From a bacterium (GTDB lineage: Bacteria; Auribacterota; UBA6266), in the NCBI GenBank assembly GCA_023228325.1, contig JALOBK010000001.1, forward strand, positions 124,001 through 188,000: a stretch of 64,000 bases of DNA, read 5' to 3'. The position numbers and the translations under genes are program-made. Below are positions 25,734 to 34,101 of the stretch, in pieces. The stretch's first letter is position 1, and every line of letters begins with the position of its first letter. The notes beneath the pieces are model-generated. The model was not told where the DNA came from. It saw only the letters and a program-made list of their open reading frames with translations, and ran no database searches.

Positions 25734-27411
25734 CTTTATAATCTCTTTTAAACCATTTTTGTATCATATCTTTTTCTATCCTCACTTTAACGGGCCTGCC
25801 ATGGGGACAGGTGTCGGGATATTCCGTCTTCGATAATCCGTCCAGTATGCTTTTCATACCGAGCGCATCAAGCTTATCTCCAGCTTTGACGGACCGCCTG
25901 CAGGCAAACATCTTCGCCATTTTTTCGGTTCTCTCTTTCATATCCCTGTATTTTTCTCTTACCATCATATCCGCTAAATCCTTAAACACGATTTCGATAT
26001 CGAACGCGGGAAGGAATGAAGGCATCCCCTCTATCCTGTAAGCTTCCTGCCCGAACGGTTCTATCTCAAAACCCATTGATGTAAGTTCTCCTTTTATCTC
26101 CGATATTTTCTCGAACTGGGCTTTTTGCAGCTCAAGTATCACCGGGCTTAAAAGAAACTGGACAGAAGGCTTATCCCCTTCAAGAGAACCGAGCAGTTTC
26201 TCGTAATTAATCCTTTCCTGCGCGGCGTGCTGGTCTATAAGAAAAAGCTCGCTGTTCTCTTCTATTATTATATACGTGTTATCGAACTGTCCGATTAACC
26301 TGTATCCGGGCATTTCCCTTGCCGAGGAAACAGCAAATTCTTCCTGTTTTTCTTTTACATGCGGGATATCCGCCGCTTCGGAAGAAGGCCGCCGCTTTTG
26401 ATATGACGGAATGCCTTCCCTGATTTTATCTTCAAAAACCACGGAAACAGCTTCCGATACCAAAGACCTTATGCTTTTCTCATCTTTGAATTTTATCTCT
26501 CTCTTGGACGGGTGGACATTCACATCGAAAGCGGACGGCTCCAGTTCTATCATCAATAAACACACGGGATAGCGGTCTTTACCCATCGAATTCCTGTAGG
26601 ATTCGGCCAGGGCATAGGAAAGAACGTTGCTTTTGACCGGCCTGCCGTTGACAAAAAAGAATTGCTGGCTTCTGTCCGAACGGTTTAACGACGGCCTGCC
26701 TGCCATGCCTTTAACGGAAATACTGCCGGCTGAAAAATCTATTGCCGCATATTCCTTCGCGAATTCTCCGGATATAAGTCTTGATGCGATATGCTCCAGT
26801 GAATCTTTTTCCGAAAAAACAAACGCCGGCTTGCCGTCTTTAGTGTATTTGAAAAAGACATCCCTGCGCGAAAGCGCGTATTCAGCCATTATCCTGTCGC
26901 ACCAGTATTCTTCCGTCGCGGTGCTTTTTAAAAACTTTTTCCTGGCGGGAACATTGAAAAATAAATCCCGGATCCTGACCGTTGTCCCGCGCGAAGCTCC
27001 TGTTTTTTCCACAAATTTTATTTTCCCGCCGTCAACAAACATCCTGTCGCCTTCGCTCTTGCCGCGCCGCATGGATATTATCTCCGTTTTTGATACGGCG
27101 GAAATGCTGGAAAGGGCCTCACCCCTGAACCCGAGTGATTTTAATCTGTCTATATCGGCAAAATCTTTTATTTTACTTGTCGCGTGGCGCTCAACGGCAA
27201 GTATAAGGTCATCCCTGTCCATTCCTTCGCCGTCATCTTTTATAAGAATGGATGATTTGCCGCCGGCGGTTATCTCCGCTTCTATCCTTTTTGAACCCGC
27301 GTCAATAGCGTTCTCGATAAGTTCCTTTAAAACAGAAGCCGGCCTTTCGACAACCTCGCCGGCGGCTATTTTATTTATGACACTATCTGATAAAATCCGT
27401 ATCTTGCCCAT
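25729..27411 (-). CDS. mutL: DNA mismatch repair protein MutL (endonuclease type)
   Basis: 560 residues. N-terminal GHKL ATPase: VVERPASVLKELIENAIDAGS, DDGEGMD, GFRGEALSSISAV. The C-terminal domain has the metal motif DQHA-X2-E-X4-E (DQHAAQERINYE near residue 395), ACRRSVKAGD and CPHGRPV at the end, the three motifs of MutL endonucleases. So strand nicking is probably done by MutL itself, without MutH. It lies 35 bp after mutS and its end overlaps the start of miaA by a few bases. Confidence 0.96.
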   Translation of the reverse strand: MGKIRILSDSVINKIAAGEVVERPASVLKELIENAIDAGSKRIEAEITAGGKSSILIKDDGEGMDRDDLILAVERHATSKIKDFADIDRLKSLGFRGEALSSISAVSKTEIISMRRGKSEGDRMFVDGGKIKFVEKTGASRGTTVRIRDLFFNVPARKKFLKSTATEEYWCDRIMAEYALSRRDVFFKYTKDGKPAFVFSEKDSLEHIASRLISGEFAKEYAAIDFSAGSISVKGMAGRPSLNRSDRSQQFFFVNGRPVKSNVLSYALAESYRNSMGKDRYPVCLLMIELEPSAFDVNVHPSKREIKFKDEKSIRSLVSEAVSVVFEDKIREGIPSYQKRRPSSEAADIPHVKEKQEEFAVSSAREMPGYRLIGQFDNTYIIIEENSELFLIDQHAAQERINYEKLLGSLEGDKPSVQFLLSPVILELQKAQFEKISEIKGELTSMGFEIEPFGQEAYRIEGMPSFLPAFDIEIVFKDLADMMVREKYRDMKERTEKMAKMFACRRSVKAGDKLDALGMKSILDGLSKTEYPDTCPHGRPVKVRIEKDMIQKWFKRDYKD

Positions 27412-27446
27412 AATAAATATAATTACTGAGTTAGTAAGTTACCGGG

Positions 27447-30053
27447 TTATTGAGTATCTGTATCATTAAACTTTTCTTTAAGTTCCTTCAGTTTCAAAAG
27501 CCCCTGTATGGGGGTCATATTCTCTATATCTATTTTTTCAAGCTCTTCCTCCACCGGATGCTTGCCTCCAAGGAAAAGGTTCATCTGTCCCGCGTCAGTA
27601 ACCTTCCCTGCCCTGGACTTCTGGATGGTAATATTTTCCCTGGCATTTTCCTCAAGCACCTCGAGTATTTCCTTTGCCCTGCTGATTACCTGCCGCGGAA
27701 GCCCGGCAAGCCGCGCGACATGTATCCCGTAACTTTTATCGGTCCCGCCCCTGACTATTTTCCTTACGAAATGGATTTCGTCATTCCATTCCTTCACGGC
27801 TATATTGTAATTTTTGATTCCCGGCAGAAGCTCTTCAAGTTCCGTCAATTCGTGGTAATGCGTGGCAAACAGTGTTTTGGCATGCGCTTTCCGGGAATTA
27901 TGCAGGAACTCGGCAACCGCCCACGCTATGCTTATGCCGTCGAACGTGCTTGTTCCCCTACCTATTTCATCCAGGATAACAAGGCTTTTTGACGTCGCAT
28001 TGTTAAGTATATTTGCCGTTTCTATCATCTCGACCATAAAAGTGGATTGGCCTTTCGATAATTCATCCGACGCGCCGACCCTTGTAAATATCCTGTCTGT
28101 CGTGCCTATCACGGCCCTGTCGGCGGGTATATAAATTCCCATCTGCGCCATAAGCACTACAAGCGCGGTCTGCCTTATATACGTTGATTTTCCCGCCATG
28201 TTAGGCCCGGTTATTATAAGCACCTGGTTCTCGGAATTATCCAGATAAACATCGTTGGGTATGAACTTTTCCCCTATAAGGATATTCTCGAGAACGGGAT
28301 GCCTCCCCGCTTTGATTTCTATAATATCGTCTTCGTTTATTGCCGGGCACGTGTAATTGTTCTCCACGGCAAGCAGAGCCATTGAAGAGAGCAAATCAAG
28401 CAAAGCGACAGCGGATGAAGCTTTTTTTATCCTGGCCGCTTCATTCACGATTTTATCTTTTATCCCGAGAAACAGGCTGTATTCAAGTTCCTTCATCTTA
28501 TCCTGCGCGTTGAGGACCTTTGTCTCGTGCTCCTTAAGTTCCGGCGTAATAAAGCGCTCGCTGTTAACAAGCGTCTGCTTCCTTATATAATTTTCCGGCG
28601 CCATATCCAGGTTCGATTTAGTGATTTCGATATAATATCCGAACACTTTGTTATACCTGACTTTCAGGCTTTTGATCCCTGTCTTTTTAATTTCCTCTTC
28701 CTGGAGTTTCTTCAGCCAGTCTTTTCCTGAAGCCGTTATCTCCTTCAGGGCGTCAAGTTCGGCATTATACCCTTTTTTAATCATTCCCCCGTCTTTTACG
28801 GATACGGGAGGCGCGTCTTCAATTGATCCCTCTATTAATCCGGTGATATCATCAAAATCAGATATATCATTCTTCGCCCCTTCGGCAAGAACGGAAGAAT
28901 AAATCTTCAGGTCTTCTTTTATTCCCGGAAGAAGAAGCAACGCGTTTCTGAGGGAGATAAGGTCTCTCCCGTTGGCATAACCGCAGCTTATCCTGCCGAG
29001 CGTCCTTTCAACATCTGTCATCTTTTTCAGGCTGTCTGCGATTTTTCTTGTAACGCTCAGGTTAGAAATAAACTCCGTGATGGAATTCTGGCGGTTGAGG
29101 ATATCGTCTATCCTCACAAGGGGCTGTTTTATCCACTGCGAAAGCAGTCTTGAACCCATTGAAGTGGCCGTCCTGTCAAGCACGGCAAAAAGGGTGCTCT
29201 TTTTTTCTCCCCTTGAATTTTCCAGCAATTCAAGGTTTCTCTGCGTCGCCGTATCTATCATCATAAACTCGGACGACGCGTACAGCCTGAATGTCTTAAT
29301 GTGGTTAAGCTGTTCTTTGAGCTTATCCTGCGCGTAATGGATAGCCGCCCCCGCGGAAGATATGGCGGGAAACATCCCCTTCGCGCCGAAACCGTCAAGC
29401 GACTTCACTTCAAGCAGGTCGGCTATCGCGGAATAAGCGGAGGAATAATCAAAAAGCCAGTCTTCAAGGACGGCTTCGGAGATATTCATTTTCTTTCTCA
29501 CTCTCGAATATTCTTCATCGTCGGCGAGTTTATCGCTGATAATAAGCTCCGAAGGTTTTATTTTTTCAAGTTCGTTGATTACATCTTCGATATAGGAAAA
29601 CTCGGTCGCCAGAAGCTCCCCCGTGCTGACATCAAGAAAAGACACCCCCCAAACTCCGCCGGCTCTGCATAAAGCGGCAAGGTAATTATTGCTTTTCTCA
29701 TCAAGCACCGACGCGTTGAGCGCTGTTCCGGGAGTAATGACTTTTACGACTTCCCTTTTGACGATACCTTTCGCCTTCGACGGGTCTTCCATCTGCTCGC
29801 ATATGGCGACTTTAAACCCCTGCCTGATAAGTTTTGCTATATATGACTCCGCGGCATGATAGGGAATACCGCACATCGGCACGCTGTGGCGCGCGGTCAA
29901 CGCCAGATTGATAGCTTTTGAAGCCGTCTTGGCGTCGTCATAAAACATCTCATAAAAATCACCGAGCCTGAAAAAAAGGATACAATCGGGATGATCCTTT
30001 TTGATCTTCCTGTATTGCTGCATCATCGGCGTCAGGTTGTTATCTTCCGTCAT
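27447..30053 (-). CDS. mutS: DNA mismatch repair protein MutS
   Basis: 868 residues with the full MutS1 set: mismatch-recognition N terminus (TPMMQQYRKIKKDHPDCILFFRLGDFYEMFYDDA, containing the Phe-X-Glu motif), lever and clamp, then the ATPase with Walker A GPNMAGKSTYIRQ, STFMVEMIE and Walker B LVILDEIGRGTSTFDG. It binds mispaired bases and recruits MutL. The start codon overlaps the stop of the TPR gene by four bases. Confidence 0.97.
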   Translation of the reverse strand: MTEDNNLTPMMQQYRKIKKDHPDCILFFRLGDFYEMFYDDAKTASKAINLALTARHSVPMCGIPYHAAESYIAKLIRQGFKVAICEQMEDPSKAKGIVKREVVKVITPGTALNASVLDEKSNNYLAALCRAGGVWGVSFLDVSTGELLATEFSYIEDVINELEKIKPSELIISDKLADDEEYSRVRKKMNISEAVLEDWLFDYSSAYSAIADLLEVKSLDGFGAKGMFPAISSAGAAIHYAQDKLKEQLNHIKTFRLYASSEFMMIDTATQRNLELLENSRGEKKSTLFAVLDRTATSMGSRLLSQWIKQPLVRIDDILNRQNSITEFISNLSVTRKIADSLKKMTDVERTLGRISCGYANGRDLISLRNALLLLPGIKEDLKIYSSVLAEGAKNDISDFDDITGLIEGSIEDAPPVSVKDGGMIKKGYNAELDALKEITASGKDWLKKLQEEEIKKTGIKSLKVRYNKVFGYYIEITKSNLDMAPENYIRKQTLVNSERFITPELKEHETKVLNAQDKMKELEYSLFLGIKDKIVNEAARIKKASSAVALLDLLSSMALLAVENNYTCPAINEDDIIEIKAGRHPVLENILIGEKFIPNDVYLDNSENQVLIITGPNMAGKSTYIRQTALVVLMAQMGIYIPADRAVIGTTDRIFTRVGASDELSKGQSTFMVEMIETANILNNATSKSLVILDEIGRGTSTFDGISIAWAVAEFLHNSRKAHAKTLFATHYHELTELEELLPGIKNYNIAVKEWNDEIHFVRKIVRGGTDKSYGIHVARLAGLPRQVISRAKEILEVLEENARENITIQKSRAGKVTDAGQMNLFLGGKHPVEEELEKIDIENMTPIQGLLKLKELKEKFNDTDTQ

Positions 30054-30574
30054 CTGGCTATCATTGCTTCCGGGCTTTTGGGATAATTTTTTTTCAGCAT
30101 TTTTACATAGGCCTCGGCATTCGATTTTTCTCCGAGGTTTCTAAAGCATTCCGATATCATAAACAGCAGTGTCGAACTGATTTCGCATTTGGGGTTCATA
30201 TTATATACCCATGTGTAAACATTCAGCGCCTTGCGGTAATCTTTATCAGTAAAATATGAGTCTCCTATTCCCGCCTGGCTCAGAACCGCCATTCCCGAAT
30301 TCGGGTAAATATCCATCGAAAGCTCAAAAAACATTCTCGCTTTCTCGCCCTTCTGCATTCCCAGACAGCACTGCCCCATCCAGTAATATATTTCGGATTT
30401 GACGGAATGGTCTTTTACTTCTTTGGCTTCGCCCTCGTAGATATCAAAAGCTTTCTGGTATTCTTTACGGCTGTAATAGCCTGCCGCCTTTTTAAAATCC
30501 GCGGGGCCCGCCGATACCACAGCCGGGAACAATACAGCGAAGACAAAAATTAAATATTTATGTTTTAACATCAT
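30050..30574 (-). CDS. Exported TPR protein
   Basis: 174 residues: signal peptide (MLKHKYLIFVFAVLFPAVVS, cut near SAG) and three or four tetratricopeptide-like repeats (AAGYYSRKEYQKAFDIYEGE; SEIYYWMGQCCLGMQKGEKA; GIGDSYFTDKDYRKALNVYT). It would act as a periplasmic protein-binding scaffold. It overlaps miaB and mutS by 4 bases on each side, so it is translated in series with them although its function is probably unrelated. Confidence 0.8.
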   Translation of the reverse strand: MMLKHKYLIFVFAVLFPAVVSAGPADFKKAAGYYSRKEYQKAFDIYEGEAKEVKDHSVKSEIYYWMGQCCLGMQKGEKARMFFELSMDIYPNSGMAVLSQAGIGDSYFTDKDYRKALNVYTWVYNMNPKCEISSTLLFMISECFRNLGEKSNAEAYVKMLKKNYPKSPEAMIAR

Positions 30575-32016
30575 TTATCCGTTAATTTTCCGCGAAGGAC
30601 CGACGAACTTGCCGAACCGGGAACAAAACCGGCTACATCGCCTTTAGCGTGTTTACCGGGCTCGAATAAGGCTATAACATTCTGCCTTGTCCTTCCCGTT
30701 GAGATGTTTTTATCTTTTCTGCTCGGGCCTTCGATAAGGACTTCCAGTTTTTTTTCGATAAGTTTTTTATTCTTCCGTACGCTTATTTCATCCTGGAGAT
30801 CGAGCAGTTCCCTGTTTCTCTCAAGCTTGACTTTAGAAGGGACATCATCATCCAGTTCAGCGGCTTTCGTTCCGCTCCTTGGCGAATATTTAAAAATAAA
30901 AGAGCTGTTAAATTCTATCTCCTTAAAAGCTTTTACGGTTTGCCGGAAATCTTGTTCGGTCTCACCCGGAAAACCCACGATTATATCAGTGCTGACTGCA
31001 ATATCCTTAACATTTTTCCTGAGTTTATCAACAATTTTCAGGTAATCCGCGTAAGTGTAACCCCTGTTCATCAGTTTTAGTATCTTATCAGAACCTGATT
31101 GCAAAGGAAAATGTATACTTTCACACACCTTATCAAGCGCCTCGACCGCTCTTATCAGCCTGTCCGAAATATCTTTGGGATGAGAAGTCATAAACCTTAT
31201 TCTTTCAAGCCCGGATATTTTATCTATCTTTTCAAGAAGCCCCGTGAAATCTATTTTCTCATGAAGCCCCCTGCCGTATGAATTTACATTCTGCCCCAGC
31301 AGGCACACTTCCTTATAGCCTGAATCCGAGAGCTCCTTTATTTCATCAATTATTTCAAAAGAAGGCCTGCTTACCTCGTGGCCCCTCACGTAAGGCACAA
31401 TGCAGTATGAACAGAAATTTTCGCATCCCCTCATCACGTAAACAAAAGCCTTTACGTCATGCATTCTTTTATATACCGCCGGTTCGGTTATTTTTCTCCT
31501 GCCGCAAAGGCGCGATATCTGCCGCCTTCCTGCCATCGCTTCGGCTACCAGTTCCGGGATTGCATCTATTTCCCTTGTCCCTACTGTAAAATCCAGGTGT
31601 TTGAACCTTCTTAAAAGCTGCTCGCCTCTCTGCTGGGCAAGGCATCCCGCCACGCCTATCACCAGTTTTTTATTCGCGTCTTTCAGTTTTTTGAGAGCGC
31701 CTATTTTCCCCAGCGCCTTTTTCTCCGCAAGGTCCCTCACGGTGCATGTGTTAAGGATTATCACATCCGCGTCTTTCTCTGAAGAAACCGTCTCATAACC
31801 CAGCTCCGACATCGCCCCCGCCATCGCCTCCGAGTCGAGCTCGTTCATCTGACACCCATAGGTCTTTAAGAAAACTCGAAGACCTATGGGTGTCACTCCG
31901 AACTCAGGCGAGCAAAATGTCGAAGCCTTTTTTTGCTGAGAGATTTTGCCGCTGTTTTGAGTTTGGAGCAAACCGCTATCAATATTTATATTTGTACGTT
32001 CTTTTTTCATTGTCAT
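30571..32016 (-). CDS. miaB: tRNA-2-methylthio-N6-dimethylallyladenosine synthase MiaB
   Basis: 481 residues. After an unusual extension of about 45 residues come the MTTase domain with its three Fe-S cysteines (KTYGCQMNELDSEA, ILNTCTVRDLAE, GVAGCLAQQRGE), the radical SAM motif CENFCSYC and a C-terminal TRAM domain (about 415-475). It inserts sulfur into i6A37 made by MiaA. Its start overlaps the GIY-YIG stop by 4 bases. The extension is encoded next to a perfect 17-bp palindrome covering TPIGLRVFLKTYGCQ. Confidence 0.93.
   Translation of the reverse strand: MTMKKERTNINIDSGLLQTQNSGKISQQKKASTFCSPEFGVTPIGLRVFLKTYGCQMNELDSEAMAGAMSELGYETVSSEKDADVIILNTCTVRDLAEKKALGKIGALKKLKDANKKLVIGVAGCLAQQRGEQLLRRFKHLDFTVGTREIDAIPELVAEAMAGRRQISRLCGRRKITEPAVYKRMHDVKAFVYVMRGCENFCSYCIVPYVRGHEVSRPSFEIIDEIKELSDSGYKEVCLLGQNVNSYGRGLHEKIDFTGLLEKIDKISGLERIRFMTSHPKDISDRLIRAVEALDKVCESIHFPLQSGSDKILKLMNRGYTYADYLKIVDKLRKNVKDIAVSTDIIVGFPGETEQDFRQTVKAFKEIEFNSSFIFKYSPRSGTKAAELDDDVPSKVKLERNRELLDLQDEISVRKNKKLIEKKLEVLIEGPSRKDKNISTGRTRQNVIALFEPGKHAKGDVAGFVPGSASSSVLRGKLTDK
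31850..31895. repeat. 17-bp perfect inverted repeat inside miaB
   Basis: tgacacccataggtctt (31850-31866) and aagacctatgggtgtca (31879-31895) are exact reverse complements with a 12-base loop. One arm encodes the conserved KTYGCQ of MiaB; the other arm encodes the upstream non-conserved TPIGLR. Confidence 0.95.
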
Positions 32017-32291
32017 TTTTTAAATGTATCTAACAATTTCTGTTTTTGCCATCGTCTTAATTTCTTGATTCTACTCTCCTCCGATACCGCCCTTTTAAAA
32101 TACCTATACTCTTTAGTATAGACAACTTTAAAAGGCTTCTTTCCGCGCAGGTATTTAGCTCCGCGTTTATTGTCCTTATGCTCCTTAATCCTTTTTTCTA
32201 AATCATTCGTATACCCGGTATAATATGTCCCGTCTTGACATTCAAGTATATAAACATAAAACAGCTGTTTGCGAACAAATTTTTTCTTCAT
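32013..32291 (-). CDS. GIY-YIG nuclease family protein (UPF0213/YhbQ-like)
   Basis: 92 residues: FYVYILECQDGTYYTGYTNDLEKRIKEH with the GIY-YIG tyrosines (YVY...YTGYT), Arg in EKRI and Glu in SEESRIKKL, the order of the small YhbQ/UPF0213 family. Members are single-domain nucleases of uncertain role. Its stop overlaps the miaB start as ATGA. Confidence 0.9.
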   Translation of the reverse strand: MKKKFVRKQLFYVYILECQDGTYYTGYTNDLEKRIKEHKDNKRGAKYLRGKKPFKVVYTKEYRYFKRAVSEESRIKKLRRWQKQKLLDTFKK

Positions 32292-32367
32292 GCCTTCACT
32301 TTATATGCCTGAATGTCATGCCGAATCCTGATGAGAAAAATATCGAATACTTTTCCGCACATACCGC

Positions 32368-33382
32368 AGGGTCAGACCCGGAAAACGGAAAACACACCGT
32401 CGACCCTCTTCCTTAAACGTTTATCCTCATTTAATAAGCCGACAACCATCTTATTTATCTTACCTACAGCTGAATCACTTATATCAAAACGGCTTCCAAT
32501 TTCTTTATTAGTTAAAGCGGTTATGTTTTTAGCAATATAGATAGCGATCTTACGTGTGTTCGATTGGCTGTTTTTTTTAGCAAATACAGTCTCTTCAGTC
32601 TCATTAAAAACCTTAGCAACAGTATTTACTATATCATCAATTGATACGGTTGACTGAAGTTTTTTCTTATGAGCAAAATCGCCTGATTCTATCTCAGGCC
32701 TAAATTCATTCAGCTTATCTTTAATAAAGTCTTTGGTCCCCAGAAAAAAACTAGCGTAAACCTTATCAAGCAAAGCATTATTCTTGCCTATCTCGCTTAA
32801 AACAAAATCCTTATAATCAGTCGGTTTCATACCTAAATAGCTGTTAAGCTCGGGATAATCGATATACTTATCAGTTTTAGGCTTTATGAATCCTTTGAAG
32901 CTAGACCATCGGTATTTTTGAGGTAAATCTACCATTTTAGCTCTTACCGGGTTAAGATGTATATAGCGGGTAAGTTCCATAAAATAGTTATCTTCATCAA
33001 CTAATAATGATTTATACCTACCTTGAAATAAGTGGCCAGTCTTATTGTGCTTTTTGTTGTAATATACTGTATAAGCAGTATTAAGATACTGCATTATCTT
33101 TGACAAATTAGGCTGTAATATTTCAATAAATAAATGGTAATGGTTAGACATTAAACAGTAAGCGTAAAGATTAAACTTATATTTGTCCTTGGCTTGTAAA
33201 AGATACTCGAGGAATTTCTCAAAGTCATAATCACTTAGGAATACATTCTTGCGATCATTTCCCCGGCTGGTTATATGATAAAAGCAGTTTTCGGCCTGTA
33301 AGCGACAAGGTCTAGCCATGCAGAAATTTTAATGCTTTTTAAGTTGGTTGTCAACTATTTTCCGTTTTCCGGGTCTGACCCT
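32368..33382 (-). mobile_element. REP-associated transposase unit with 25-bp inverted ends
   Basis: The ends 32368-32392 and 33358-33382 are exact reverse complements over 25 bases, each holding gggtcagacccggaaaacgg in one orientation. The core gggtcagaccc is itself a palindrome, as REP sequences are. The unit is about 1 kb, contains one transposase gene, and the gene's stop codon lies inside one end. It is inserted between the GIY-YIG/miaB genes and the sulfite reductase gene. Confidence 0.85.
32372..33319 (-). CDS. REP-associated tyrosine transposase (Y1/HUH) with DnaA-like C-terminal domain
   Basis: 315 residues. The N-terminal 170 form a Y1 transposase domain: ENCFYHITSRGNDRKNVF, the HUH-type NHYHLFIE, and the catalytic Tyr in ELTRYIHLNPVRA. 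The C-terminal part (about 225-300) resembles the DNA-binding end of DnaA: SIDDIVNTVAKVF, then ARKIAIYIAKN-type helices and NKEIGSRFDISDSAVGKI. This two-domain form is common in RAYTs of environmental bacteria. The protein would nick and move REP-type DNA. Confidence 0.9.
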   Translation of the reverse strand: MARPCRLQAENCFYHITSRGNDRKNVFLSDYDFEKFLEYLLQAKDKYKFNLYAYCLMSNHYHLFIEILQPNLSKIMQYLNTAYTVYYNKKHNKTGHLFQGRYKSLLVDEDNYFMELTRYIHLNPVRAKMVDLPQKYRWSSFKGFIKPKTDKYIDYPELNSYLGMKPTDYKDFVLSEIGKNNALLDKVYASFFLGTKDFIKDKLNEFRPEIESGDFAHKKKLQSTVSIDDIVNTVAKVFNETEETVFAKKNSQSNTRKIAIYIAKNITALTNKEIGSRFDISDSAVGKINKMVVGLLNEDKRLRKRVDGVFSVFRV

Positions 33383-33396
33383 ATATTCCCTATTCC

Positions 33397-34101
33397 CTAT
33401 ATTCCTAAGCTCTCTTTCCCAATCTCCTCAATTAATGTCCCGAGCCGCTGTCTGGGTTTGGCATGATGTTTATAAAATTTCACAACTTTTTCCACAATAT
33501 GCAAAACCTCATCTTCGGTATAAACTTTATCACTCTTAATACCGGCTTTAGGTTCTCTGCCTCCGCAACCTCCAACATAGACTATATAGCCAATCTCTTT
33601 TGTGACGCTATCAAGCTGGCCATGCACCCCTATTTCGGTGGCTTGGGGCCGAGTGCAGGCATTAGGGCAGCCGGAGATAGCTATTTTGAATTTATGAGGC
33701 AAGTCTAAACCACTCTTCAAGCCCAATTCTTTTTCAATTCTAGAGGCTAGAGAAAACGTATTTATAAGTCCTTGTTTACACCAGTTATTGCCGGGACATA
33801 CTGTGGTAGCCCTGAGCCGGGGACCGCACGCACCCACACTGATACCTGCGAATACAGCTTCTTTTTCAATTTTAGGTATATCCTCATATTTAATGAACGG
33901 TATCTCAAGCCCCTGCCGCGTCGTGGCATGCACAATCCCCTTGCCGTATTTTCGCGATATTTCACCCAAGGTCGTAAGTTGTGCGGCGGAAAATACGCCG
34001 GTTGACGGCATTATAACCCTTAAAACAAAGAATCCCTCCTGTTTTTGTTTTAAGAAGCCGCGTTTTTTCAAATTATCGTAATCGATATTTTCCGGCGTCA
34101 T
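33397..34101 (-). CDS. Small assimilatory-type siroheme sulfite reductase
   Basis: 234 residues with one ferredoxin-like half domain (about 22-85) and one siroheme-[4Fe-4S] domain: cluster cysteines TVCPGNNWCKQG (C-X5-C) and SGCPNACTRPQ (C-X3-C). Usual sulfite reductases are tandem repeats of about 550 residues; this single-repeat form resembles the small assimilatory-type enzymes of Desulfovibrio and methanogens. It ends the operon that begins with cysH, so it should reduce sulfite to sulfide for CysK. A nitrite substrate is less likely in this setting. Confidence 0.85.
   Translation of the reverse strand: MTPENIDYDNLKKRGFLKQKQEGFFVLRVIMPSTGVFSAAQLTTLGEISRKYGKGIVHATTRQGLEIPFIKYEDIPKIEKEAVFAGISVGACGPRLRATTVCPGNNWCKQGLINTFSLASRIEKELGLKSGLDLPHKFKIAISGCPNACTRPQATEIGVHGQLDSVTKEIGYIVYVGGCGGREPKAGIKSDKVYTEDEVLHIVEKVVKFYKHHAKPRQRLGTLIEEIGKESLGI

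Noticed and set aside
26627..27469. 280-codon plus-strand frame opposite mutL
   Set aside because: Antisense shadow of the conserved MutL ATPase domain; no recognisable motif or ribosome site.
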